This document shows positions 9,211 through 17,678 of a stretch of 57,072 nt of DNA, piece after piece. How positions within the stretch are numbered: the stretch's first letter is position 1; the number at the start of each line of letters is the position of its first letter. The stretch is from Candidatus Planktophila sp. (lineage in GTDB: Bacteria; Actinomycetota; Actinomycetes; Nanopelagicales; Nanopelagicaceae), in the NCBI GenBank assembly GCA_021741905.1, contig JAIOWZ010000005.1:1-57072 (forward strand), read 5' to 3'. The notes under the pieces were generated by a model, which did not search any database, was not told where the DNA came from, and saw only the letters and a program-made list of their open reading frames with translations. The position numbers and the translations under genes are program-made.

Positions 9211-10050
9211 TTAAGAAAAAACTACAGTTCGCTTTCCAACGATAAATACTTTGTCATCTGCGTAAAACTTCACAGCCTTAGCTAAAACTCTGCGCTCTAT
9301 ATCGCGACCAATTGCAATTAACTCTTCTGGTGTAGCGATGTGGGTCACATGTGCAACATCTTGCTCAATAATTGGTCCTTCATCTAAATCACTTGTTACA
9401 AAGTGAGCAGAGGCTCCAATGATTTTTACACCACGTTCATGAGCCTGGTGATATGGCTTGGCACCTTTAAATCCAGGCAGGAATGAATGATGAATATTAA
9501 TAATCTTGCCGGGCAGCTTGTCGCAGAACTCCTTGGACATAATCTGCATGTATCGGGCAAGAACTACAAAATCAATTTTAAGATCATTGATCTGCTTCAG
9601 AATTTCAGCTTCTTGAGATACCTTAGTTTCGGCAGTAACAGGTAAATAAAGGAACTTAATTCCATGTGATTCAACCAGTGTGCGCAAATCCTCTTGGTTA
9701 GAAATAACAAGTGGAATTTCAATATTAAGTTCGCCAAGATCTTCCAAATACAAAAGATCACGTAGGCAATGGCTCTCTGTAGTAACCATGACAAGAGCGC
9801 GAGGTTTTTGAGCAGTAGGTCGAATATGTAATGAGGGGTTGAATTTAGACAGACCCTCATTCAGACTTTTTTCTGCACCCTCTAAACCATGTGAGGTTTC
9901 AAATCGAGTGCGCATTACAAAGGCGTTTGTACTCGGATCTGTGAACTGCTGGTTCTCAATAATGTTTCCACCACAGGCAAGTACAGCAGAGGTCATGGCA
10001 TGAACGATGCCAGGCTGATCTGCACATTGCAGGGAAGCGATTAAATCCAT
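9211..10050 (-). CDS. purU: Formyltetrahydrofolate deformylase
   Basis: The enzyme hydrolyses 10-formyl-THF to formate and THF, balancing one-carbon pools. An N-terminal ACT-like domain (LQCADQPGIVHAMTSAV) is followed by a formyltransferase fold with NIHHSFLPGF, SAHFVTSDLDEGPII and the expected Asn/His/Asp catalytic residues. The length of 279 aa is typical. The frame is open to 10176, but that extension would overlap the upstream transporter gene. ATG 10050 gives the canonical N-terminus, and TACTCT (10057-10062, reverse strand) ends 6 nt before it. The gene is 20 bp from the transporter stop, so readthrough from upstream is also possible. Confidence 0.93.
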   Translation of the reverse strand: MDLIASLQCADQPGIVHAMTSAVLACGGNIIENQQFTDPSTNAFVMRTRFETSHGLEGAEKSLNEGLSKFNPSLHIRPTAQKPRALVMVTTESHCLRDLLYLEDLGELNIEIPLVISNQEDLRTLVESHGIKFLYLPVTAETKVSQEAEILKQINDLKIDFVVLARYMQIMSKEFCDKLPGKIINIHHSFLPGFKGAKPYHQAHERGVKIIGASAHFVTSDLDEGPIIEQDVAHVTHIATPEELIAIGRDIERRVLAKAVKFYADDKVFIVGKRTVVFS

Positions 10051-10056
10051 GCCCGT

Positions 10057-10062
10057 AGAGTA
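10057..10062 (-). promoter_or_regulatory. -10 element (TACTCT), leaderless layout, for purU
   Basis: The reverse strand reads TACTCT, ACGGGC, ATG. The 6-nt spacer places the transcription start on the A of the start codon. It also supports ATG 10050 as the purU start. Confidence 0.5.
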
Positions 10063-10069
10063 CGCGACC

Positions 10070-12175
10070 TTAGTGGTGAAGAGTAAATCGCTGCATCCAT
10101 TTAGGAGCCCACCAGTTGCGCTCTCCAAATAATCGCATAAGTGCTGGCACCAATAGGCCACGAACAATGGTTGCATCCAGAATTACAGCAAGTGCCACAC
10201 CAAATCCCATGGTTTTAATTGATGTAACACCACTCGTGATAAATGATGCGAAAACCACACCAAGCAATAAAGCTGCTGCTGTGATGATGCGAGCTGATCT
10301 TTGCAAACCAACTGCCACAGATTCAACATTTGATTTACCTGATAAGTGTTCTTCGCGAATACGAGAAAGTAAGAAGAGTTCATAGTCCATAGATAATCCA
10401 AAGACCACAACAGCAATTAAAATAACAATTGATGTGTCTAGCGTTCCGGTGACTGTGAATGACCCAACAAGCCATTGCAAGTTGCCATCAATAAAGACCC
10501 ACGTCAATGCTCCCATTGTTGCGCCTAAGGAAAGGAAATTGAGTAGTACGGCCTTTATGGGAAGAATAATTGAGCCAGTAAAAACGAATATCAATACAAG
10601 AACCGAGAGAATGACCCATCCCAATGCCCATGGCAATGTCCTTGCAATACCATCTTGTGAATCTGTGTAATCGGCAGCAACACCTCCTACCAAAGTGCCA
10701 GCAGGTGCATCAACGTTACGGACATTGTGAATTAATGCCTGCGAATCAGGTGTTCGTGGCAACATCGCTTGGTAGGCAACTACACGGACATCGCTACCGA
10801 TAGTTTCTGGTGGTAGAACCGCAACAATCCCGGAAACCTTAGCTACCTTGGCTGCATAGGCATTAATTTCTTCTAGTTTGTCAGATCCATCCCTGATGAT
10901 AATTTCAATTGGATTTCCTGTTTGACCAGGGAATCGCTCTGCCTGAAGGGCTGTTGCAATAGCTGCCTTATTAGTGGCGGGCAACATTCGTGAGTCGCCT
11001 TGTGAAAATTTAATGTTAGTAATTGGTGCTGCCATAACTCCAAGAATTACTAAAGAGAGAACTACTGCCGCAACGGGACGCTTCATCACTAGGCGCGCTG
11101 TTTGTGCCCAGCGGCCATCTTCCTTTGGCGTGATTGCAGAGCGGCGAACCACACCCTTATCAATTCTCGATCCCATCAGAGCAAGAATTGCTGGCAAGCC
11201 AACAATTGCTCCGACTACGGCGATTGCGACAACTGACACACCTGCGTATCCAAATGATTTTAAGAACGGTAGCGGGAAGAAGGTGAGTGAGAACAAAGTT
11301 ACAAGCACGGTCATACCAGAGTAAAAGACAGTCTTTCCGGCGCTGCCCATGGTTGCAACAATTGAATCTTCCACACTCTTTCCTCGATGCAGCTCTTCGC
11401 GGAATCTATTAACCATTAACAATGCGTAATCGATGCCTAGCCCAAGACCCATACCTGTCGTCAGGTTGAGGGCGTAGATACTGACACTCGTAAAAAGAGT
11501 GAACAAATAAAGGACAAAGAAGGCACCCAAGATTGCCGCAACACCAACGATCAGTGGCATTGCTGATGCAGCTAAAGCACCAAAAACAATTGTTAATAAA
11601 ATAAATGTAAGAGGAATTGAAATTAACTCTGCAACTTTTAGATCTTCAGAAATCTTTTCTGTTATCGCATGGCCGACTACTGAAGCACCACCGGCATATA
11701 AAGTCAGGCCGTCATATGAACCATCGTATTTTTTCTGGAATAGTTCGCCAAGATTTTGACCCTGCGCTGAGAAAGGATCATTCTCACCATAAACAAGAAT
11801 GTATGCAGCCTTACCATCACTTGACTTTAAAGTTGGTTCTCCGCCGCTAGTCCAATAAGAAAGCGTCTTTGACACACCCTCTTCTTGTGCGATCTTCTTT
11901 TCGAGCGCTAATCCCTTTTGGACAATTGTTGGATCGGTTATGTCAATTGAACCTGCATCAACAACAACGACAACTGAAGGATCAGACAACTTCAATTCAT
12001 CGTTTAGGTACTCGTATACCTTGTAAGACTCACTGTTGGGATCTGAATAACCAGCAGAATCAAGACGACTAAAGGCCAAGGAACCGAATCCACCTGCCAC
12101 AAGAATTCCAACCACAAAGAGCACTACTGCGCCTTTACGGTGCTTGACTAAGAAGTGGCCTAACTTTTCGAACAT
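10070..12175 (-). CDS. MMPL/RND family transporter (MmpL3-like)
   Basis: This is a 701-aa inner-membrane exporter of the MmpL branch of the RND superfamily, likely proton-driven and moving lipids or hydrophobic compounds. It shows the 2 x (1+5) helix layout with two extracytoplasmic porter domains. The paired Asp-Tyr proton-relay motifs of MmpL3-type proteins are present at GIDYAL (D249/Y250) and SMDYEL (D597/Y598). No mycolate pathway is in the window, so the cargo is unknown. The ATG at 12175 has GGAAG five nt upstream. It is divergent from a 38-codon gene and sits upstream of purU. Confidence 0.9.
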   Translation of the reverse strand: MFEKLGHFLVKHRKGAVVLFVVGILVAGGFGSLAFSRLDSAGYSDPNSESYKVYEYLNDELKLSDPSVVVVVDAGSIDITDPTIVQKGLALEKKIAQEEGVSKTLSYWTSGGEPTLKSSDGKAAYILVYGENDPFSAQGQNLGELFQKKYDGSYDGLTLYAGGASVVGHAITEKISEDLKVAELISIPLTFILLTIVFGALAASAMPLIVGVAAILGAFFVLYLFTLFTSVSIYALNLTTGMGLGLGIDYALLMVNRFREELHRGKSVEDSIVATMGSAGKTVFYSGMTVLVTLFSLTFFPLPFLKSFGYAGVSVVAIAVVGAIVGLPAILALMGSRIDKGVVRRSAITPKEDGRWAQTARLVMKRPVAAVVLSLVILGVMAAPITNIKFSQGDSRMLPATNKAAIATALQAERFPGQTGNPIEIIIRDGSDKLEEINAYAAKVAKVSGIVAVLPPETIGSDVRVVAYQAMLPRTPDSQALIHNVRNVDAPAGTLVGGVAADYTDSQDGIARTLPWALGWVILSVLVLIFVFTGSIILPIKAVLLNFLSLGATMGALTWVFIDGNLQWLVGSFTVTGTLDTSIVILIAVVVFGLSMDYELFLLSRIREEHLSGKSNVESVAVGLQRSARIITAAALLLGVVFASFITSGVTSIKTMGFGVALAVILDATIVRGLLVPALMRLFGERNWWAPKWMQRFTLHH

Positions 12176-12199
12176 GTTCTTCCCATTCCTTTAACGATG

Positions 12200-12205
12200 T
12201 AGAAT
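12200..12205 (+). promoter_or_regulatory. -10 element (TAGAAT) for the 38-codon gene
   Basis: TAGAAT is followed by 7 nt and then ATG 12213, one base longer than the 6-nt spacer seen at other starts in the window. A leaderless or near-leaderless transcript is likely. Confidence 0.4.
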
Positions 12206-12212
12206 TAATTCC

Positions 12213-12329
12213 ATGAGTGACCTCTTTCCAAACGTAACTTCAGATGAGATCGATCCTGAAGCCGCCGCCGAGCAATCTCGGCGCGAAGAAGAGATTAAGT
12301 CAGATAAACCGCCACATCACGAGGATTAA
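12213..12329 (+). CDS. Small acidic protein, 38 aa
   Basis: This short frame (MSDLFPNVTSDEIDPEAA... ending DKPPHHED) is supported by TAGAAT placed 7 nt before its ATG, a coherent highly charged composition, and its fit into the gap between the divergent transporter gene and the convergent FmdB gene, whose stop it overlaps by 4 nt. It is predicted soluble and unstructured or helical. I do not know a function. Whether it is translated would rest on conservation in relatives. Confidence 0.5.
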   Translation: MSDLFPNVTSDEIDPEAAAEQSRREEEIKSDKPPHHED

Positions 12330-12556
12330 TCAGCACTAGGTGCTGGCGTCGCCTTTGGCGTTTCAGTGGCGGTGGCTTTTTTAGCTGAGTCGGTTTTATA
12401 GAAACCCGAACCCTTAAAGACAACACCGACGGCCGTGTAGACCTTGCGGATCTCACCCTTGCATTGCGGGCATTGGGTTAGAGAGTCATCTGAGAAGGAT
12501 TGAATCGCCTCAAATTCATGGTCACATGCGGTGCATGCATATTGATATGTAGGCAT
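12326..12556 (-). CDS. FmdB family zinc-ribbon protein
   Basis: The protein is 76 aa. The N-terminus MPTYQYACTACDHEFEAIQSF followed by CPQCKGEIRKVY is the FmdB-type putative regulatory zinc ribbon, with CxxC...CxxC ligands. The C-terminal third is a low-complexity Ala/Thr/Pro/Lys tail. ATG 12556 is used because GGAG precedes it by 6 nt; a start 4 codons earlier at 12568 is open but would precede the conserved MPTY. Its cellular role is unresolved for the family. Confidence 0.88.
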   Translation of the reverse strand: MPTYQYACTACDHEFEAIQSFSDDSLTQCPQCKGEIRKVYTAVGVVFKGSGFYKTDSAKKATATETPKATPAPSAD

Positions 12557-12655
12557 CACAGTCTCCATTCGGTAATAAGGCTAGGCAGTAAGTGTAAAGA
12601 AGTGAGACGATAGGCGCGAATTGAGGGGCTTCCCAAGCCCTTATGGAAGGAAACC

Positions 12656-13183
12656 GTGAGCCGCTTTCGCATCACAGCGATTCTGCTACTTGTATTTCTT
12701 GGTGCACCGAGTGCTTATGCAAACACATTAGTGAGCACTAACCCTATTAGTGGCTCAACGCTCTCAGTTTCCCCCACAAATGTGACAATTACTGGACAAG
12801 TAGTTTTGTTAGCCGATGCACCTGATGCAAGTTCAATCACAGTGACTGATCCCAACGGCATTCGTGTTGACGATGGCACGATCTACATCAGCGATGTAAG
12901 TGCATCTGTCGGAGTACGACCATTAGTTGATTCAGGAATCTACACAGTTGCCTATTTATTAGCCGCCGAAGGTGATGCCCCGCTTGAGGGAAGTTTTACA
13001 TTTAAGTATCAAGCACCAAGTGTTATTGCAACTGCAAACCCAACTCCTGAGCCAAGTCAATCACAAAGCCCTGCTAGTAGTAGTTGGGGAACAAACATTT
13101 TTATTATTATTTTGTTAATTCTCGCAGTTATTGTGACTGTTGGTCTTTCACTATACGCACGTAAATTATTTGCGGATCGATGA
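12656..13183 (+). CDS. CopC-like exported protein without histidines
   Basis: The order is signal peptide (residues 1-22, ending AYA), a CopC/YcnJ-type beta sandwich (NTLVSTNPISGSTL...VTITG to SFTFKY), a Ser/Pro linker and one C-terminal membrane helix (IFIIILLILAVIVTVGLSLYA). Actinobacterial CopC proteins share this layout. The start is GTG 12656 with GGAAGG 5 nt upstream. The odd point is that the copper ligands are gone: the mature N-terminus reads NTLVS instead of HAxL, and the usual DGH segment is GDA. The whole protein contains no His. It overlaps the copD-ctaG gene by 4 nt (ATGA), so the two still act as a unit, but Cu(II) binding by the known site is not expected. Confidence 0.8.
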   Translation: MSRFRITAILLLVFLGAPSAYANTLVSTNPISGSTLSVSPTNVTITGQVVLLADAPDASSITVTDPNGIRVDDGTIYISDVSASVGVRPLVDSGIYTVAYLLAAEGDAPLEGSFTFKYQAPSVIATANPTPEPSQSQSPASSSWGTNIFIIILLILAVIVTVGLSLYARKLFADR

Positions 13184-15027
13184 ATTTTTTAAATACAACT
13201 TTCAAATATATTAATATTCTTGGTGGCTTTGCAACAATAGGGGCATTGCTGGCAATGGCATTTTTGCTGCTTGATGTAGAGGGCAAAGTTTCAACTTCTG
13301 CTGAAAAGCTTCGTAATTTTCTGAAAGCATCGGCGTTCGTCTGGTTTATTGGCGTTGTTGGTTCAATTCTCTTCACCCTCGCACAGATATTAGATACTCC
13401 ATTATCTGAGGCTCTGGATGTAATGACGATTAGATCATTTATTACTCAAATAACTTTAGGTCAGTACTTAGCCTTTGAAGCAGTAATTGCCTTAATAATA
13501 TTTGTTTGTGCTTTCCAGGCTAGAAAAATTCTCGCTCTAATATTTTTACTCGCAGCCTCAATTCTTGGCCTAATTGCACCTGTCTTCCAAAGTCATGCCG
13601 CATCTGGTGGTTCGCACTCTCTAGTCATTGGATCACTAGTAATCCACGTAATTGCTTTGTCTCTGTGGGTGGGTGGAATCTTTGCAATTGCAATGCTTTC
13701 TGCTTCTGACCGCGCTATTTCCGTACCCCGCTTTAGCCAGTTGGCGCTGTGGGCTGCAATTGCAGTTGTTGTCAGTGGAACTATTAATGCCTGGACTCGA
13801 CTTAATTTTGAATCTGCATGGAATTCGACCTATGGCTACATTGTTATTGCAAAGAGCCTTGCAACAATTGCATTGGTAGGACTTGGTTATTTACATCGCA
13901 AAAATCTTGAAGGTAAGCAGTCAATTAATTGGGTTGGTTTTGCAAAGTTACTCACTGTCGAAGCAATAATTATGGTTGTTACGGTTGCAATGGGAGCTTG
14001 GCTATCAAACACAAGTTCACCTGATCGTCCAGGAATTCCGGAATTTGATCCGGGCCTTTCAATCGTTGGTATTGCGACTCCACTAAAACCAACATGGTCG
14101 CGCATCTTTTTGAGTTACGAACCAGATGCGTTGATGATTGGAATATTAGTCATAATGGTTGCCCTGTATGTAAAGGGTGTAATGGTATTAACTAAGCGAG
14201 GAGATAAGTGGCCGGTTGGTCGCACCATCTCATTTGCACTTGGTATTTCGGTTATTGATTTTGCAACAAGTGGTGGATTAGGCGTCTATGCGCAATTCTC
14301 ATTTTCATATCACATGCTTGCCCATATGCTTTTGGCCATGGTTGCACCCATTGGTTTAGTTCTCGGAGCACCAATGACATTGGCACTAAGAACCTTGCCA
14401 CAAGGGCGAACTTCGACAGAACGTGGGGTGCGAGGCTCTTTATTAGCAGCACTACATTCCAAGGTTGGAACTTTTTATACAAATCCAGTCGTTGCATTAT
14501 TAATCTTCGATGGATCGTTATTTGCGCTGTACTTCACTGATTTATTTGCCAGCATGATGCAAAGTCACGTGGGTCATTTATTTATGACACTTCACTTCTT
14601 GGCCGCAGGATTCTTATTCTTCTTTGTCGTAATCGGAATTGATCCAAATCCTCGCAAGATCCCATACTTAGTGCAGATCGTTGTGCTCTTTGCTGCAATG
14701 AGTATTCATGCATTTTTCTCGATTGCTCTGATGTCTACAACGACTCTGATTGACAAGGGTTACTTTGCCTCGCTACAAACCCCTTGGCTGACAGATTTAT
14801 TAGCAGACCAAAAGCTTGGCGCTTCGATTGGTTGGGCAATGGGCGAGATCCCAATTTTGATGGCTTTAGTTGCAACTTTTATCAATTGGCGCAGAGAAGA
14901 TGCCCGCGAAGCCAAGCGGATTGATCGTAATACCGTGCGGCAAGCAGCCATGGGGCAGCCGGATGAGTTAGCAAACTATAATCAGTACCTACAGAAGCTG
15001 GCACAACGCGATAAGAATGAGTCCTAA
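13180..15027 (+). CDS. CopD domain / CtaG (cytochrome c oxidase assembly) fusion membrane protein
   Basis: This is a 615-aa polytopic membrane protein. The N-terminal half is CopD-like (copper import), with the family's conserved HxxxLSLWVGG type segment (VIHVIALSLWVGG). The C-terminal half is a caa3_CtaG domain with several His residues in helices (FSYHMLAHMLLAMVAP, MQSHVGHLFMTLHF, SIHAFFSIAL), suitable for copper handling during cytochrome oxidase assembly. The fusion is common in Actinobacteria. It is coupled to the CopC-like gene (4-nt overlap) and to the acyl-CoA dehydrogenase gene (TAATG, 1-nt overlap). Together they suggest copper delivery to respiratory oxidase, though the CopC partner is altered. 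Confidence 0.88.
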   Translation: MNFLNTTFKYINILGGFATIGALLAMAFLLLDVEGKVSTSAEKLRNFLKASAFVWFIGVVGSILFTLAQILDTPLSEALDVMTIRSFITQITLGQYLAFEAVIALIIFVCAFQARKILALIFLLAASILGLIAPVFQSHAASGGSHSLVIGSLVIHVIALSLWVGGIFAIAMLSASDRAISVPRFSQLALWAAIAVVVSGTINAWTRLNFESAWNSTYGYIVIAKSLATIALVGLGYLHRKNLEGKQSINWVGFAKLLTVEAIIMVVTVAMGAWLSNTSSPDRPGIPEFDPGLSIVGIATPLKPTWSRIFLSYEPDALMIGILVIMVALYVKGVMVLTKRGDKWPVGRTISFALGISVIDFATSGGLGVYAQFSFSYHMLAHMLLAMVAPIGLVLGAPMTLALRTLPQGRTSTERGVRGSLLAALHSKVGTFYTNPVVALLIFDGSLFALYFTDLFASMMQSHVGHLFMTLHFLAAGFLFFFVVIGIDPNPRKIPYLVQIVVLFAAMSIHAFFSIALMSTTTLIDKGYFASLQTPWLTDLLADQKLGASIGWAMGEIPILMALVATFINWRREDAREAKRIDRNTVRQAAMGQPDELANYNQYLQKLAQRDKNES

Positions 15028-16172
15028 TGGAAAACCTATTTGATCTACCCTCTGAGTACAAAGAGCTTCGTGCGAGCGTTCGTGCCTTGTCCGAAAAAGA
15101 AATTGCACCTCATGCACAAGCTGTTGATGAAGATCATCGCTTCCCACAAGAGGCAAAAGTCGCTCTCATCAAAAATGGTTTATATGCAGCTCATGTTCCA
15201 ACTGAATTTGGTGGCGATGGCGCAGATGCACTTGCGACTGTCTTAATTATTGAAGAAGTAGCCCATGCATGTGGCTCCTCATCATTAATCCCTGCAGTCA
15301 ACAAATTAGGTTCTATGCCATTGATTTTGGGTGGCAACGAAGAGCAAAAGAAGCGTTGGTTGCCTCGTTTAGTAAAAGGTGAAGGTTTTTCATACTGCCT
15401 TTCTGAGTCTGAAGCTGGATCAGATGCATCGGCTATGCGCACTAAGGTTGAACGAACAGGTGATGGTTGGGTCCTAAACGGCAGCAAGAAGTGGATTACT
15501 AATGCTGGTGAGTCAGAGTTATATTCTGTTGTTGCACAAAGTGATCCTTCTCTTGGAACAAAGGGAATAACAGCTTTCATAGTTGAAAAATCAGATCCTG
15601 GTGTTTCTTTTGGTGCACCAGAAAAGAAAATGGGAATGCGCGGATCTCCAACTCGTGAAGTTTATTTTGATAATGTTGAACTATCTGATGATCGCCGAAT
15701 TAGCGAAGTAGGACAAGGTTTTGCTTTGGCTATGAACACTCTTGATCACACACGCATCACGATTGCCGCACAAGCAATCGGACTTGCACAAGGTGCATTT
15801 GATGTTGCAACAAAGTATGCCCACGAGCGTCATCAATTTGGCAAGCCAATCTTTGACTTTCAAGCAATTCAATTTATGTTGGCAGATATGGCAATGAATA
15901 TTGAAGCAGCCCGTCTTCTAACCTACTCAGCTGCAATAAAAAGCGAAAATAACGAAAAAGATCTTCGCTTCTTTTCAGCAGCCAGTAAGTGTTTTGCAAG
16001 TGATATAGCAATGAAGGTGACACAAGATGCTATTCAAGTACTTGGTGGATATGGATATGTCACTGATTACCCTGTGGAGCGCATGATGCGTGATACAAAG
16101 TTAACTCAGATCTACGAGGGCACAAATCAGATTCAGCGCATAGTTATGGCGCGTAATTTACCTAACGGTTAA
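15027..16172 (+). CDS. Acyl-CoA dehydrogenase
   Basis: This FAD enzyme catalyses alpha,beta-dehydrogenation of an acyl-CoA. The length of 381 aa and the motifs match short/branched-chain acyl-CoA dehydrogenases: CLSESEAGSDASAM and WITNAGESELYSVVAQ in the substrate/FAD region, RHQFGKPI, QVLGGYGYVTDYPVER and the catalytic Glu in QIYEGTNQIQR near the C-terminus. The start overlaps the stop of copD-ctaG (TAATG), but a metabolic link to copper is not obvious. The 3' end overlaps the convergent cyclo-ligase gene by 11 nt. Chain-length preference is not readable. Confidence 0.92.
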   Translation: MENLFDLPSEYKELRASVRALSEKEIAPHAQAVDEDHRFPQEAKVALIKNGLYAAHVPTEFGGDGADALATVLIIEEVAHACGSSSLIPAVNKLGSMPLILGGNEEQKKRWLPRLVKGEGFSYCLSESEAGSDASAMRTKVERTGDGWVLNGSKKWITNAGESELYSVVAQSDPSLGTKGITAFIVEKSDPGVSFGAPEKKMGMRGSPTREVYFDNVELSDDRRISEVGQGFALAMNTLDHTRITIAAQAIGLAQGAFDVATKYAHERHQFGKPIFDFQAIQFMLADMAMNIEAARLLTYSAAIKSENNEKDLRFFSAASKCFASDIAMKVTQDAIQVLGGYGYVTDYPVERMMRDTKLTQIYEGTNQIQRIVMARNLPNG

Positions 16173-16704
16173 ATCGCACAACAATCGAAGGTGAAGCAGC
16201 AGCATCTAAAGGGATGTCATGTGCTTCATGAGGCAACTCTTCACTATTTAACTCACCGGCATATACCAATCCAATTTTCCACGCAATTAAATGGGGTAGG
16301 GCGCGATCGTAATAACCCCCACCTTGCCCCAATCGATAACCAGATTGATCAATTCGTAGTGCCGGAACAACCACAGCGGTTATTTGTGAAAGATCTTTAA
16401 GCGCTTCGCCCACGGGCTCAACTATTTTCTTTCTTGAGCTCAACTGATTGGAGTCACCATTCCAATTCACCCATTCCAAGTGGTCACCATTAATCCGAGG
16501 TAGTACTAGGGTTTTTCCATCCCGCAGAAATGCTTCATTGATTTCAACTGTACTTGGCTCAAAATCGTAGGAGATATACGAGGCGATGGTCGAAGCTGAG
16601 GCAATTTCTGGTGCTTTTAAGATGACATTGAAGTTACAGGGGATGAATTTCTGAGAACGCTCGCGACGGGCCCGATCGCGCAATGCAATCTTCTGATCTG
16701 TCAT
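16162..16704 (-). CDS. 5-formyltetrahydrofolate cyclo-ligase
   Basis: The enzyme converts 5-formyl-THF plus ATP to 5,10-methenyl-THF, salvaging folate. Its 180 aa include the basic N-terminal region (LRDRARRERSQ), a central EPSTVEIN and the signature GQGGGYYDRAL with the nucleotide-binding glycines. GGGAG lies 6 nt before the ATG. It is divergent from the MoeA-like gene, an arrangement also found beside the galU-moeA locus in other Actinobacteria, although galU is not here. With purU it gives the window two folate one-carbon enzymes. Confidence 0.9.
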   Translation of the reverse strand: MTDQKIALRDRARRERSQKFIPCNFNVILKAPEIASASTIASYISYDFEPSTVEINEAFLRDGKTLVLPRINGDHLEWVNWNGDSNQLSSRKKIVEPVGEALKDLSQITAVVVPALRIDQSGYRLGQGGGYYDRALPHLIAWKIGLVYAGELNSEELPHEAHDIPLDAAASPSIVVRFNR

Positions 16705-16747
16705 TTAAATCTCCCGCTAAATCCCAAAGAATAAACTGTTCAACAAG

Positions 16748-16753
16748 TAGGGT
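16748..16753 (+). promoter_or_regulatory. -10 element (TAGGGT), leaderless layout, for the MoeA-like gene
   Basis: TAGGGT, GTGATT, ATG: a 6-nt spacer. It favours ATG 16760 over the in-frame GTG two codons earlier, which lies inside the spacer. Confidence 0.5.
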
Positions 16754-16759
16754 GTGATT

Positions 16760-17674
16760 ATGTCAGAACACACACGAGTAGATGAGTTTCTTACCTCCTT
16801 ACTCGCCATCTGCAAACCGCTTGAACCTTTTGAAATGCCATTACTCGACGCACATGGCGCCACACTTGCCGAAGATATATACGCTGGGGAGCGTTTAGTT
16901 CTTCGCGCCGGTACCCGAATTCGCTCTACTCAAATTGGATTAGCAGCATCAATTGGCCGAGATCATCTTCCAACGCGGCCCCATCCACGTGTTGTAGTTC
17001 TTTCAGCTGGTCCTGATTTAGTTGAGCCAGGTCAGCCTCTAAATAATGCCAGTGATGAGTATGAGACAAATTCTTGGTTACTAACTACCGCAGTTCGTGA
17101 AGTTGGAGCTGTTGCATATCGCGTTCACTCAATTCCAGATGATGAAGAGCAATTGCAGAAGGTCATTGAAGATCAATTGGTACGGGCAGATTTGATTATT
17201 ATCAGTGGCGAACGCAAAGATGATTCATTTGATTTAATCACTCGCACACTTACCGGCCTTGGAAACATAACAACTGTTGATCTGGCTATCGAGGCAAGTG
17301 GTCGCCATAACTTTGGAACAATTGGTCCCGATAACACACCAGTTGTGACTCTTCCAGGTGATCCGATCGCTGCATACATCTCATTTGAACTTTTTGTTCG
17401 ACCGATGATTCGGACAATGTTGGGTGCAGCAACAATTCACCGCCCATCTGTAAAGGCGGCGCTTGAAAAACCAATTGAATCTGCTGCTGGAATGCGTTCA
17501 TATATTCGGGCGATCTTGGCTGATGATGGAAAATCTGTCACACCACTAGCCGATCAAGATGAGCAATCAACCTTGTCTGATGCCAATGCGTTTATTGCTA
17601 TTGCTGAAACAGAGACATCACTAAAAACAGGCGATCAGGTCACCGTTGTAGTTCTTGAGCGCCGATATATATAG
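16760..17674 (+). CDS. MoeA/gephyrin-like protein lacking domain II (Glp-type, non-catalytic)
   Basis: This is a 304-aa relative of MoeA, which is usually about 400 aa. N-terminal domain I residues (LDAHGATLAEDI) pass directly into RLVLRAGTRIRSTQIGLAASIG, so the ~100-residue domain II with the PxxDxxxxDGYA motif is absent. Domain III is present (VVVLSAGPDLV...VVTLPGDPIAAYISFELFVRPM), but the STGDE and SGGVSVGxxD molybdate/molybdopterin motifs are replaced by SAGPD and SGERKDDSFD. Domain IV is complete. Molybdenum insertion is therefore unlikely. The next two genes encode a RimJ-type acetyltransferase and a membrane protein, the order of the actinobacterial Glp-rimJ-GlpR locus, where (from memory of work in Corynebacterium) Glp is a gephyrin-like FtsZ-associated division protein. 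Confidence 0.8.
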   Translation: MSEHTRVDEFLTSLLAICKPLEPFEMPLLDAHGATLAEDIYAGERLVLRAGTRIRSTQIGLAASIGRDHLPTRPHPRVVVLSAGPDLVEPGQPLNNASDEYETNSWLLTTAVREVGAVAYRVHSIPDDEEQLQKVIEDQLVRADLIIISGERKDDSFDLITRTLTGLGNITTVDLAIEASGRHNFGTIGPDNTPVVTLPGDPIAAYISFELFVRPMIRTMLGAATIHRPSVKAALEKPIESAAGMRSYIRAILADDGKSVTPLADQDEQSTLSDANAFIAIAETETSLKTGDQVTVVVLERRYI

Positions 17675-17678
17675 CGCT

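Noticed and set aside
10051-10176. Longer N-terminus for purU
   Set aside because: It would overlap the transporter gene by more than 100 nt, and the ACT domain starts at ATG 10050, which has a -10 element 6 nt upstream.
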